Shown one piece after another: positions 52,035 through 64,000 of a DNA stretch of 64,000 nucleotides. The notes under the pieces are model-generated. The model was not told the origin of the DNA and ran no database searches. It worked only from the letters and a program-made list of their open reading frames with translations. The stretch is taken from NCBI RefSeq assembly GCF_052324685.1, contig NC_135221.1, positions 20,913,037 to 20,977,036 of the forward strand, written 5' to 3'. A program made the translations under genes and the position numbers. The DNA is from Brachyhypopomus gauderio (lineage: Eukaryota > Chordata > Actinopteri > Gymnotiformes > Hypopomidae). The first letter of the stretch is position 1; each line of letters starts with the position of its first letter.

Positions 52035-55000
52035 GGTGGGGGAGGGGAGCGCTGATCTGTATTGTAGCCAAAAGGAACTTTTTGTACAGATTTATGTAGT
52101 TTCTCACCAAATAGGTCAAATTTGGAACTTCTCCACTCTCCAAGGACTGGCTTTTGTTGCATTGTGTCTCCAAGCATGGCTAGGGCAAGAGGGCACATGG
52201 CGGGTGTGTGTGTGTGTGTGTGTGTGTGTGCGGGGGTTGGGGGTTGATGATAACATGGACACTTTTCCCAGGAATATGCCAACCCCTTGGAAAAAAAACC
52301 ATCATACCTTCCTGCTTTGGGTTGTAACCCGGTGAATAAAAGGGCATATAAAGGATGTAAGAACAGGGTGGTGAAATGAAAACAGAGAGTGAGAGAAAGA
52401 TGGATAGAGGGATGAAAAGAGGGAGGGAAAAGCAATGAAGCAGTGCAGGGAAGGGTGTTTAATTGATAGGCATAATAACCAGGCACCAACACCCACTGCA
52501 ACAATAAACACGAAAATTAAGACGCCGGCACCCTTGGACAAACCTCATATATTTGATCACTGCCTTTTGTTTGTGGTGGTGTATTAGCTCTCAACACTTC
52601 AAGCTTCTCTCATTAACAAAGTATCTCAAATTCTACAGTAGAGAGAAGCTGCTCACTTCTAACAAGCATCGTTCGCTGTACAGAACAATGCTGGAGACAT
52701 GACTAGAGAACCCAAAGTCAAGTCTTTGCCGCTTTTGTGCCATTTTGCTATTAAAAAATGTCCTGTTTGAAGCCAAGGAAATGTAATAAGGGAAGGAAGA
52801 TCATTTTTCACAGGAGGACAGCCTGAGCTTCTGTGCTGGTGGTGACCCATAAACTCTGGCATGGCTTGTAGCCAAATGATAGATGCTCTGATAGGGGGAA
52901 GTGGTAAAGCTGATACCTGTAACATACACAATAAACATTAGGAGCCTTACCCAAATGCCATAAGTAGGCCACTTTGCAATGACGTCATGCTACACTATGT
53001 ATTCCTCAAACTCAAAGGCATGATTAAAGACCTTTCAAACATGGAGATGAACGCTACAGTTGATAAGTTAACAGACTTCTCAAGATGCTGCTGCCCAACC
53101 CTGCCACATTACCAACGTAAGGCTACATTTCGTCCTTCTTTCTGTCTCTTTGGAATGGAATTCCTAAAAAATGTCTCACTTCCTTTGCAAGCCACAAAAA
53201 AGGAAGTATAACCATGTTTATTGCAGCTTGACTTCCTGTTTTCAGATTCTCCCTGATACCATGTGGTTGAAGTGCACGGCTGTCCAGCGAAGGAAGGCCC
53301 TTTCAGACTATCCCCTTTTGGGTTGTATTCACATGGTTCTTGTCCCTTGGGGATGTGTTCTCCTAAGCTCTAGGGACTAGGTCTTCACCCTCAGGGAATT
53401 ATGGAAGATGTCCCTTCGGGCCACACCTTCAAACACACATTCACCAATTAGGGTGTCTACAAGTAATGACCAACTTAAGTTTTTCTTCATACACTTATCA
53501 GCATATAAAACATCTGGAATCAGGCTTTGACCTGGTTAGGTGCCAGGGACATTCAGGGGACATCTGGTTAATATATGTGTATATTCAAGCTTCTAGTAGA
53601 AATTAACAGTTCTTCTGAAGTTAGCAGTTGCCTCAAAACATTTTAGCAGTTGTTTCCAGTAGTTATTTCTGAGAGCACATCATCATTTTGGTGTTAAATG
53701 TAAAGATCAGATAACAGTGTGCTTTTGTGTTCCAAGTGTGCTCCACAAGCTTAAATATTATTCTCTCAGCATACTAGAGTGAATGTCTAAAAATGGTATA
53801 ATTTGTCTGAAGCACACCTGTACCTGGTCATTGGCAAGAGTGGCATTTTTAGAGATATACTTTTACTATTATGCAGAGTTCTTGACATCACACCTCAACC
53901 TCTTTGGCTTATCTCAAGAGCATTTGCACAAAGTGCTCTCTACTCAGACCTCCCTGAACAGGAAGCCCACTGAATAATCGTGAATATATCGATATTGTGA
54001 AGAGGAATCTAATGTGTGACTCGGGGGAGGCCCGTGAGGATGGACTGGTGTTGTGGACCTAGTAACACTCGGGGCTATGGTAAGAATGTGCTTCTCCGAC
54101 AGGGAGAATGCCAAGAATGTGAGTGTAATTTTATCTAAATCCATGTGCAGCCGGCGGCAATTACCTGCGTTCCCTTTCACGGTGAGTGTCAGGTGGCCTG
54201 GGGCGCAGGTAGGGGCGCTGGGCCGAGTCCCGACCCGGTATCGGGTCATTAGCGGACACATCCTCGCAAACATCACAGCTGAGCCGGCCGCTTTGGGCCT
54301 TTAGGTTTATATGGTCAGTGCTTTATGGGCCGTGTCACGTTTTCACGTAGTGCTCGACTCTTTTTTTAGCATATGCGCTTCACAATTACTGGTGAAACAA
54401 TTATGGGTCAAAACCGCGCTGGTTGTTTTGCACCGCGACTGGGTCGCAGGAAGAGGAGGAAGACGCCGATTGTTCTACAGAATGAAAAAGTGATGACATC
54501 ATTTTGAAGAGGTGTTCTCCAAACAAGGGTTCAGGATGGAGATAACGTTAGGATGGGTAAACAAGCCCACATAGGCTAGAATGAGACTAAAACCAGATTA
54601 AAATGCAAATCCGGTTGGTTTTCACGGTGTTTTGTTTTATTTATTTATGGTGTTTTATTTATTTTATTGTAAGTGCAGAATAAACCTTCTCATAAACATT
54701 CTCCGTGTTTCTTTAACATCTCGTGGAAAGTCCACACCCCTCCCTCCGACCCCCCTCCAGCAGATATTTTCCCCATTGAAGTAGATGTTGTGTCTTGCCT
54801 TAGCTTCAGGGAAAAGGCTGAAATTCAGCAGTGCTCGGTGTCCAGGATGTGCATTGTTACAGGAATGGACATCAGGAAAAGGCGCCGGACCGTGTTAGGG
54901 AAGTGAGCCGTGGGGAGCGGGCCTCTCTGCGTGAGCCCTGCGTCAGGATGAGGGGCACACGGACACAGTCTCCACATCCATCCCCTCAACCCACAACGCA

Positions 55001-55321
55001 CCACTCATCATCTAACCAATATTAATAACCTCAAGATCGAGGCTTTTCGATTCCAATTTGCTACTGACACAATCTATTTTAAGAAAAGTACTGGTGTGTT
55101 ATGTTTACCATAATATTAGTCGTTAGTTGTAATAGATTTTTTAGTTATTGTCTTGATTTCCTAATGGCCTCTACACCTTTAATCTCCATAATAGCATTTC
55201 TTACTAATATAGTGGTTGGCACTCAGACTGCCTCTTTTGTGTTATGAAACCGCAATTACGGCTATACGATGATGACAAACATGAATACATAGAGGGACAG
55301 ACGCACAATCGCCTCAGTGCT

Positions 55322-55444
55322 CACACACAGGAGGGAGAAGTGTGTGTGGCAGAGATATTCACACACAGGAGGGAGAAGTGTGTGTGGCAGAGATATTCAC
55401 ACACAGGAGGGAGAAGTGTGTGTGGCAGAGATATTCACACACAC
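55322..55444. repeat. 40-bp tandem repeat, three copies
   Basis: Three nearly identical head-to-tail copies containing CACACACAGGAGGGAGAAGT then GTGTGTGGCAGAGATATTCA. Confidence 0.95.
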
Positions 55445-55956
55445 TCACTCAGCCTTCCTGTCTTTGTCAAGTCTAGAGCATTTTTGCTCCCATTGATGTA
55501 AGAGCCACTCTTTCCTGTGTAAAGGGGGAAAATGCCATATGATTACAATAGGACCAAAACAGGACAGAAAGGAAATGTGTAAATATATGTAGACTCGCCA
55601 CATCTCCTCACCGGGATAAAATTCATGCGTTATTTTTTTCTGTGTTGTGAATGTTTTTTTTCTGTGTGAATGTCCAGGTGAAAATATCTCATGACATTTG
55701 ATGTCTCGTGGCATAAATGTTGAGAATAGCCACAAATGAGATCATATAGCTTGACTTACAAACTGTTTAACAGTTTAATTCAGTTATGAAAAGTTAAATA
55801 TGCTGGTTGACAGTTATATCTGTCAACTCTGTCGTTCTCGTGTACCACAAACTACTGTTACTGTACATGAGTCGATGCTACTGCACAACAGTAGCAAAAA
55901 TTAGTTTTAATGCACTGCTGACTTAAGAGGAATTGGGCGTTGTGCGAACCGTTTGT

Positions 55957-56019
55957 GCATGTGTGTGCGTGTGTTTGTGTGTATACGTGCGCACGCGCGT
56001 GTGTGTGTGTGCGTGTGTA

Positions 56020-56051
<32 letters not shown>

Positions 56052-56060
56052 TGTGTGTGT
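55957..56060. repeat. Interrupted (TG)n microsatellite
   Basis: TG-rich tract with CG/TA interruptions, about 100 bases. Confidence 0.95.
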
Positions 56061-56871
56061 GATCACCCGTGAAGCGCCTGTTGCATATCTTAGTGTCGGC
56101 GTCTGTTCAGCCTCTTAGCCTCTTCAGGGCAAGAGTTCAACAGTTTTTCATTGCCGCAAAATCACTTCGGTTTGTTCTTTGGGAAAGCGCACAGTCTACA
56201 AACTTACTAAATATTCTAACGGAAATGTCTGCGATTCTAAGATGGGGCTTCAGAGTTTGTGGAAACATATCTGATCGGTATTTTCATATTCCGAAGTAGG
56301 ATTTACTTCCCGTGTTTGAAATTCCAGGAAGAAGGTAAAGTTGTGATAGTAATTCATTTATTAATATCAGTAGACTATGACATTTTTGTAATAGTGAAGA
56401 AATGTTAGTTGATCTACATTCGAACAAGTGCTTTGTGGTTTAGAAGGGAAGGCAATTTAACTTCCATAGAAAATTCGAAATTGTTTGTATGTGAAGTGTG
56501 TAGTGGGTAGCCTATTACCGTGCGTTTGGATCAGGTTCACACACTTTTAAAAATACCCAGTTAGATGTCTGATGTATACTCCTGTAGTGCAGTAGATATC
56601 TGGGCAGTTTCCATTGTTAGTTGAAATGACACATCAAGCTGTTTGATGAGGTGAAGAGATATTATAAGTAAAGGTGACTGTAAGAAGATTCTGACTGTTG
56701 AGAATACTTAAATTCTTACTGGAAATAAATTGTGTTGCTGTAAAAACAGAAAATGTGAACAGGTGAGTTTGCTCATTTTCTGCATATACAAACAGATATT
56801 TCACCTCCTTCTTTCACCTCCTTCAGAATTGCATGCACAGCTGGTGATGGACCTCTGTGGATGGATGCGAA

Positions 56872-56874
<3 letters not shown>

Positions 56875-56948
<74 letters not shown>

Positions 56949-56989
56949 ATAAATGAATTGCTTTTAAGCAGGTATCAATTTATAGAGAG

Positions 56990-57042
<53 letters not shown>
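56875..57042. repeat. (TC)n(AC)n and nearby (TG)n microsatellites
   Basis: A TC run to about 56912 joined to a CA run to about 56944, then a separate TG run at 56994-57042, just upstream of the RhoGEF start codon exon. Confidence 0.95.
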
Positions 57043-57045
<3 letters not shown>

Positions 57046-57194
57046 GATGCCTATTTCTAACACAGGACTTGGGGTTAGGAAATAACCAGTTGTTTCCCTA
57101 ACATTGCTAATATTCATTTTGTTTCTGATATCCACCTCTTAGATATTCAGGTGGACCACAAAAATGATGTTCCCTAAAACCGAAAGCTGACAGG

Positions 57195-60100
57195 ATGGAC
57201 AATACAGGCAGCTCCGTGTCTGAGTGCAGCGATCCCAATGGCTATGTCAACAAAGTTTTCAATGTGTCCCTGGACATGGACAGCGAAACGGGGATTGTGC
57301 GAATCCGGGAATCCAAGTTTGCGGGTCCTGTCCCCTACCAGACACCCGTCAGAGAAAAGCAGGAGCCTCTCCGGGCTTCCAGGACCACAGGTATCTGGAG
57401 GATCCTGCACCGCCGGAAAGGGCCCTCCGACTTTGAGAGGCGTCCTCACTCTATGATCCTCCCTGGAGAAGCATCCATCCCCAAGCTGTCGTTCACTGAC
57501 AGGGTAAAGGGCTTCAAGAAACTAAAGTCGCCATCAGTCTTTAGAGGCAAAGTTGGCAAACTCTCTGCTGCAAAGTTTCAGGGTGGCCTTCGAGATGGCA
57601 TGAGCGAAGAGAGTCGTGACTCTCCTACCTCACTGCACTCTCAGAGGAACATACTCAGGAATAAAAGCAAGAGGCACTCATACGCCGGCTACACCACTGA
57701 CTTTGACTGCTCCCTTGAGGATATAGACCTTTCTGCAACACTCGAGGACGATCATCAGGTGCCTAAGAGCGCAGGCAGCCATCAGAATGGATGTAAGAAT
57801 CTGGAGAGAATCACGTACGTGAAGAAAGCCCAACCCAACTTTTCCAACTGCAACAACTCATCTGTGGCAGTTCAGGAGGAGCGTTATGTGAAGGATTGCC
57901 CCAAGGTACCGCTAGGGGGAAGACGGTCAAAGGGGGGTGATGTTTGGAATTACTTGAGAAGAATTTCCTTCATAGGAAGGGGAAGTTCAACTTTATTAGA
58001 AAAGAGTTTTGACTCCATGCACACACTGGACAAAACAATTGATTCGGACTATGGCTCTGTTGACATAGAATGTATCAAAGACTTTAATCGTGCACCTAGA
58101 CAAACAGGCCCTGATGCGAAAAGCAGCCATTTTGGAGGCCTGTTCAAGTTTTTTAACAGTGTGGCTGAAACTGCCCGAAAATGGAGGAATTCATCTAGAA
58201 CCTTCTCACCACCTGAAGGAGAGTGCTCCCCTGTTGGCTCGCCGAGAACACAGCGACTTGGGGAATTCCCCCATTCTCTTTCTATGACGTTAAGGAGTGA
58301 GGAGAAAGCTGAGGCCTCAACACCTGCCATGTCCCAAGATGTGTGTGAGGTGGTCTCATCTGCTGAAGAAGTGAGCCCTTCTCCTCGTGTGGTGCTGAAG
58401 TCCTGGAAAGCCTGCCCAGACTCTCAAAGTGCCAACGGATTACAGGGCAGCATCTCCGATGGAACAGAGTCCCAGTTCACCTCCACTCACACCTCTTTGG
58501 CAACCATTGAGAACCACCAGAGAGGTGATGCTCCAGAGGAGAGCTCTCTATCAGAGCCTGAGCTCCAGATGGACCTCCTGTCACAGGAGGGAGGGACTCA
58601 TGAACAGAGCGAATCTGGATCTGAGGTTTCTGCCATTGCAGACAAATCCAAAGACCCGGGCACCCAAAATATTAGCAATAAACAAGATATTTTTAGGGAT
58701 AGGGAGGTAGTTCCAGACTGTCCAGATGAAATTTTCAAGGTAAGATTTATTGTTTAATGTTCATCTTTGTTTTCAGGAACTGTCAACTGGGATTTGGTTT
58801 ATTGTTGACATTTTAGAAGATCTGAAGTGTTAAATTCCACTGGACGTGTTTCTTCATACTGTTCATTCATTATAACATATCATATAACAGAGCCATTGCT
58901 TTTCATTCCATGACTAACCAATTCAAATTGGCATAACAATTCTGTTTCTTTTTTCTTTTTGAAACAATGGTATATGGATGAGGAAGAAAGAGGACACTCA
59001 GTGTTTAAACATAATGGATTTCCTTTTGCTCCATCTGTTGGCCACTAGAGGTACAGCAATTAAGTGCAACACAGAAAACAACAGCCGGAAAGACCCATTT
59101 AAACCCCCTAACTAGAAATCACCAAGCCACCAGGGAAATATGCTATTTCCAATAGCTCTTTATCAAATAGCTTGTACAGCTCAATTACTTAGGCTGTTAG
59201 ATTATATGAGTCACATATTTCAAGGTAAGCTTCACCAACAGCCTTAGTCAGTCAAGCTAGAGTTGGAGTTAATATTTGAAGTTTTACTGAATACTATTAT
59301 CTCCAATTATAATGATCTCTCTTATGGCAGCGTTCCAGTATGATCTGCCTTATGACAGTGATCCAGTGTGATCTACCTTATGGCAGTGATCCAGTGTGAT
59401 CTACCTTATGGCAGTGATCCAGTGTGATCTCCCTTATGGCAGTGATCCAGTGTGATCTAGCTTATGGCAGTGATCCAGTGTGATCTCCCTTATGGCAGTG
59501 ATCCAGTGTGATCTACCTTATGGCAGCGATCCAGTGTGCTCTCCCTTATGGCAGTGATCCAGTGTGATCTCCCTTATGGCAGTGATCCAGTGTGATCTAC
59601 CTTATGGCAGTGATCAAGTGTGATCTCCCTCATGGTAGTGATCCAGTGTGATCTCCCTTATGGCAGTGATCCAGTGTGATCTACCTTATGGCAGTGATCC
59701 AGTGTAATCTACCTTATGGCAGCTCTAGCCCTCCTCCCCAGTTCCAGTACTCTAAAAGCAGGCTGTGTGGAAGCAACTGTACCTCACATTCAGGTCACTC
59801 ACTTTGTCTCTCCCACATAACCACGTGGCTGAAATAGGCCTCGGCAGGAGGCTGTCGCTCGGGCGAAGGAAGTCTGGGATGCTTCAGAACCTCTAGACCA
59901 ATCAGGGTGCTCCCTCCAAAACGAGCCCGGCCTGCGTCCGTGTGTGTGGGCGGGCCCAGTACGCAGTGTCCCACCATAAAGGAGGAGGTTCTGTCCTCAG
60001 AACAGGATCGCGTCTGCCTGTGGGGATGGCAGGACTCCCCAGGCACGCTGCAACCACTGCTCCCACGAAAGGCTCGTCCTCCCAGGAGACCACGTTCTGT

Positions 60101-61583
60101 CATAGAGGGACACGCATCCATCCAGCCCCGTCCACAGAGTGTAAGATAGATCTATCCTCGCAGTGTACGAGAGGGGAGGAACTGTTAGCATTTTTATTGG
60201 CTATGAGACACAATCATAGTGATGGCAATTGCATTCATCATCTGAATCAGTTATATAAGTACTGTACACACTGGTTTGGTTGACAGACATGTGATTACAT
60301 GCAAAATAAAGACACATTAACTTGAGGGGCTACATTAATATGAGAGGAGTTTCTTTTTTCCATTAAAGAAACACTCGTCACATATTTACTAATGCTAACA
60401 AGATCTCATCCTCTATAGAATACTGCTTTTAATGGTGAGCATGATCAGACTGTCAGTGTAACATAGTGTTAAAAGTGTGAATTATATATTTAGACAGTAA
60501 TGTGATGTAAACCACATTAACTTAAAAACGTTGGGATGAACGTCCACACAGTGGATGAGCACTGGATTAGGCCACCTGAGCTTCACTTCACCGGCACTCC
60601 AGCGAGACCGCTTCCAGAAAACCTGCGATGTGCTCCCGCTGCCTAGCTCCTCTGTATTGTTTGCCATTATGATTCAGTACTGAGAAAAATGGAAGAGCCA
60701 TGAGGCTGACCTCCGCATTACTAACAGCATGGAAATGAATCACATTGCATTTTCTGATTAGGAAGCCTGTTGGAACGGGGCCCCCGAGTGCTCTCAACAG
60801 GCCTCTGCATGCGGGGGTCTCCTTGGAAGGTCGTGTTTCTTTTTCCGATGCTGCTCCCTCTCTCTCGTGTCCTCCCGTCGGCCATGGCACATTTGCCTGC
60901 CTTTGACTCATTCCGTGCTTTGATTCATCCACTCCACCACTTCATAATAATTCAAAAGCTTCGATGATTCATCCGGCTGCTCGGGCTCCGTGCGAGTGGC
61001 GGGCGGCGTGTAAACTCTGTCGTGTGCGTTTCAGGCTCTTTCTCGTCCTGCCGGCGTGTCGCCCCAGGACCCGCCATTTAAAGTGGTCCTCCAGAGGTGT
61101 CGCTCCTTGCCGCTCCCCCAGAATACCATCCTGGGCCTGGAGGTGGTTGGCCTGCCACAGCTTCTAGCCCATCCAGGTACAGTATTGCGCTGGACACGAG
61201 CCCGGAACGTGTTTGGACAGCTCCTGAGGTTTTACAGTAGCAGCCTACACAAGCTCCGATTCCAAGTTCAGTCAAAAACACCACAACACGATGACATTCA
61301 CAGAGGAGGATGTTATACCTCTCATGTAATATGATGATGATGTGTGTAAAATGCAGTTTTTTTATTGCTCCACTCCATACCTGAACAGAGAAACAGTGAA
61401 GCCTCCCCATAAATCACACTGTAATGAAAAGATGAAATACTGCTACGTGTGAGTATCACATTAGGGTTCCTACATTCTACAGCAGGGTGTGTTCCACAGT
61501 CGGCCACTGTCCGGATGCGGAAAGACAGCACCAGGTCCAGAAGACTTCTCAGGCCTGGTTCTGGACCTTTGCAAGTGAATATG
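57195..61583 (+). CDS. arhgef9: Rho guanine nucleotide exchange factor, long N-terminal part; probably arhgef9 (ASEF/collybistin family), partial
   Basis: Family members activate Rho GTPases (Cdc42/Rac1) through DH-PH domains after an SH3. Only the N-terminal exons are here: 57195-58739, 61035-61176 and 61483-61583. GT/AG borders and phases 0, 1 and 0 fit, giving 596 residues and an open 3' end. No SH3, DH or PH exon was found up to 64000. The start ATG has a good context (AGGATGG). Visible segments are RESKFAGPVPYQTP (about 38-51), KLSFTDRVKGFKKLKSPSVF (about 96-115), a Ser-rich low-complexity middle, and GLFKFFNSVAETARKWRN (about 313-330). Exon 2 contains RSLPLPQNTILGLEVVG, which loosely resembles the segment before the SH3 in ARHGEF4 and SPATA13. 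Assignment to arhgef9 rests mainly on synteny: human ARHGEF9 lies beyond ASB12 in this orientation. An arhgef4/spata13-like gene is the alternative. Confidence 0.6.
59314..59722. repeat. 28-bp tandem repeat, about 14-15 copies, in RhoGEF intron
   Basis: The unit GATCTACCTTATGGCAGTGATCCAGTGT recurs with CCC/CTC/CTA variation at the CTACC position, directly visible. It lies between the first two coding exons of the RhoGEF gene. Confidence 0.97.
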
Positions 61584-62484
61584 GTAGGTGAACCATATTT
61601 TGCTGTGTCGACATACCACTCTCAGTGCCTAGTAAATTTGTGTTACTGATAAAAGTATAAGGAAACGCTGCTGTGAGAGATTTAAGATATATTGTGGAAT
61701 TGGGTCTAAAAAATCTTAAAATCAACCGATAATAATCCTTTTGTCATAGAAGGATCATTGTAGTGTCTGATTATATTATCCACATTTTGTTACATAGCTG
61801 ACACTTTCCTCAGTGTAAAGAATTATTAAATGAATGACTATTTGCACGATTAGTCAAAACTCTTTGTAAAAGTTGTATCCCACACTGTATTCCAGGGTAA
61901 TACATAGGATGAAGCATCACCAACCATAACTATAACTCCAAATCTTCTGCATTTCCTAGTCCAGTTTTAATAACAGGATTATTTAGTCATCTTCAGCTCT
62001 CAAGACATTCAGCTCTTAAATTAGAAATTCAATATGTAATTCTAAAGTCCTCTTAAGAAATGAGTCTCCAGCTTCAGAGCTTAATGTCACCCCATAGGAC
62101 CCCATTATTGCTATATTTGGGAATTAAGAACTGTCCAATCTGCAAGGAGTTACTGCCTGTCTCCTGGTCTATAGGAGTGTGTACTATATGGGTAGATAGA
62201 AACACACACTCTCCCAAACTCTTGAATGTTCTCTGGCATCTCTGCAGTCACCTGTCCTTGGAGCAGTTATGAAGCAGGTGATTACCTGCTCATCAGGAGC
62301 TGTGTTGCTGTGATCCTCTTTGCTGCTTGTTTTCCGAGGCCTACTGATTCTATCTTTAGAAAGCTTCTTTGTCTGAGAATGAGAGTGAGAGAGAAACAGA
62401 GGAACAAGAGTTAAATGGAGAAAATATGTGGGTGTGAGACTGTGTGCGTACATGTGTATGTGTGTGTGACATTGTTTGCGTGCA

Positions 62485-62528
<44 letters not shown>

Positions 62529-64000
62529 AGTTCATGAATTGAATATTCGGGCCAGGCCTAACTTTAAATACAAACACAGAAAGTTGTGAATTTCTGCAAA
62601 TTGTGAAGGTGTGGATTACAGGTCCTTCAGAACTGCAGACGGGGCTTCAATGGCGTACCCAACTTAGTGCTGCTGTGAAGAAATGGTCAAAGCAGTGTTG
62701 TTTCTGTCCTCCTCTTTTTGTTGTGGTTATAGGCCCAGGTCTTTCACAGTCGCACTACATGACGTATTGAGCCTGACATAGAAGTACTGCGGTGTTAATT
62801 AAAGTATCAATAAGCCTGGTGCTAGTGCTAATCAGCCCCTAATGCTAAGTTTGTAGCCTCCAGATCATCTTTGTCTCCGTGTAAAAATATGATGCCTTGC
62901 GATCATGGAGTAGAATTCCATTTCTCTCAGAAAGTAAATTGAGACCAAATAACGAAGTTTGCTTCGGCGCTAATTACATTACGTAACAACTTACATTACC
63001 GGATGAGTCATGGAGAGTGAGTGGGGTGGTGGAGAGTGGAGCATCTCGCGGGGAGTTGGCGTCTCTCCTCCTGTGTGCCGCTGAAATCGTGCTTGGCCCA
63101 GATGTTGAGCTCCCCACCTTAAACCCCAGAGCCCCTCCACACTTCTCACATTTAAATGGATTCCCCAACCCAGTAGGAATGGAGTCATGAAAGAGGATGA
63201 TGCCTCTCAGGCCTGCAGGCCTTATTCTGCCATGTGGATTTGACAAGCATATTGTATTGCGCTCATTTTCACCGTGCGATCCGCCCGCCTTTATTCAGCC
63301 TGCTAAAATGCAATCTATTCAGTTCAGCTCATTCTGTATGTACCTTGATATGTTAATGAAGCCCACGTGGTTGTTTATCCAAAAATATCCTCTGTATTCC
63401 CCCTTCAGGAACATTAATATGTATATTTTTCCTCAGCACTAGTCCATATTTTTTAGAACGGCGTGTATGCTAGCATCGCTCAGGATTCAGAAGCTCCAGA
63501 AGTTCATAGTGAGCTATTAGAGTGGCAGGGTAATTCTGATGCATGCGAGAGACTGATTGAACGTAGAGCTGACTTAATGGAAATGAACATTAACGAGGTT
63601 AACTGAGGTTGGGACGCTGATTTACAGCAACTGTGGTGATGATGGGTGCATCACCTATTAGCATAATCTTCAAATGATCTTGCATGAGCATTATAAAATG
63701 ATAAACGCAAGTCTGAGTACCTTTATTCGAGCTGTTTTTGTGCTCTAATGCCATTTTGTACCGTGTTCTGATATAACTCTAGCTGTTGAATTCTGAGCAA
63801 GTCATAGCCCAGTCAGAACTGTTTAACAGGAATAATGAGAATTACAGTAATCGAATCATAAAGCAGTAAAAGTGTGTCGTTACAAGATGAAAATGACATG
63901 ATTTCTGCCTCACTTTCCCAATATATTTCCTTTCTCTCACAATATTGCATTGTTTAGCCGTTCATTTTTAGACCTCATAGAAACAATTGCAAAAACCATG
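61584..64000. other. RhoGEF intron 3 (continues past window)
   Basis: No SH3-coding exon was found. It contains a (TG)n run at 62491-62525. A TAAT-rich, non-repetitive stretch runs from about 63240 to the end. Confidence 0.45.

Larger units (their letters stand above)
50755..57194. other. Intergenic between asb12 and the RhoGEF gene, no gene seen
   Basis: Human AMER1 lies in the equivalent interval, but nothing resembling it was found. The stretch holds (GA)n at 51986-52032, TG runs at 52204-52231 and 55960-56060, and other simple repeats listed separately. The 53950-54480 portion is complex and non-repetitive and may be regulatory. Confidence 0.45.

Noticed and set aside
57195-58757. Considered as amer1, which lies near ASB12 in human
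   Set aside because: The frame ends at a good splice donor and joins phase-compatible downstream exons; AMER1 is a single long coding exon and its landmarks are absent.
62974-63246. Minus-strand frame with FKCEKCGG, zinc-ribbon-like
   Set aside because: A single Cys-x-x-Cys with no second pair and no matching exon neighbours; most likely coincidence inside the RhoGEF intron.

Overview
The window is vertebrate genomic DNA, almost certainly from a ray-finned (teleost) fish. Genes are sparse and intron-containing, splice sites are GT-AG, long (TG)n, (TC)n and (CA)n microsatellites are common, and there are teleost-type hAT and Tc1/mariner repeats. The species cannot be named from this sequence.

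Layout: 1-25.6 kb has no recognisable gene; it holds simple repeats, one fish-type interspersed repeat, and stretches rich in homeodomain-like motifs that may be conserved non-coding elements. 25.6-33.4 kb (minus) is an eight-exon androgen-receptor-type steroid receptor. All reading phases fit, but the protein is divergent and has a very short N-terminal domain. 34.9-42.4 kb (minus) is an intron-containing, frameshifted moesin (ERM) pseudogene. Its introns hold a 1.65-kb minisatellite, a 52-bp tandem repeat and a Tc1/mariner remnant with a nested hAT MITE. 43.7-46.2 kb (plus) is a complete zc4h2. 47.2-48.0 kb (minus) is a three-exon gene of 138 codons that I do not recognise. 49.5-50.75 kb (plus) is a two-exon asb12. 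From 57.2 kb (plus) come the first three coding exons of a long-N-terminus RhoGEF, probably arhgef9 or a relative in the ASEF/collybistin family; its catalytic exons lie beyond the window.

The order and relative orientation ar(-), msn(-), zc4h2(+), asb12(+), arhgef9-like(+) is the mirror image of human Xq11-q12: ARHGEF9(-), ASB12(-), ZC4H2(-), MSN(+), AR(+). This old synteny supports the identifications. My reading is that this is one of the two blocks left by the teleost genome duplication: the moesin copy has died, the androgen receptor is evolving fast, and zc4h2 and asb12 stay constrained.

The genes are not an operon-like system. Their proteins act separately: a ligand-dependent transcription factor, a neural zinc-finger protein, an E3-ligase substrate adaptor and a Rho-family exchange factor. 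The observations most worth a second look are the altered DNA-recognition and AF-2 residues of the receptor, the repeats pressed against its splice sites, the moesin pseudogene, and the unrecognised small gene.
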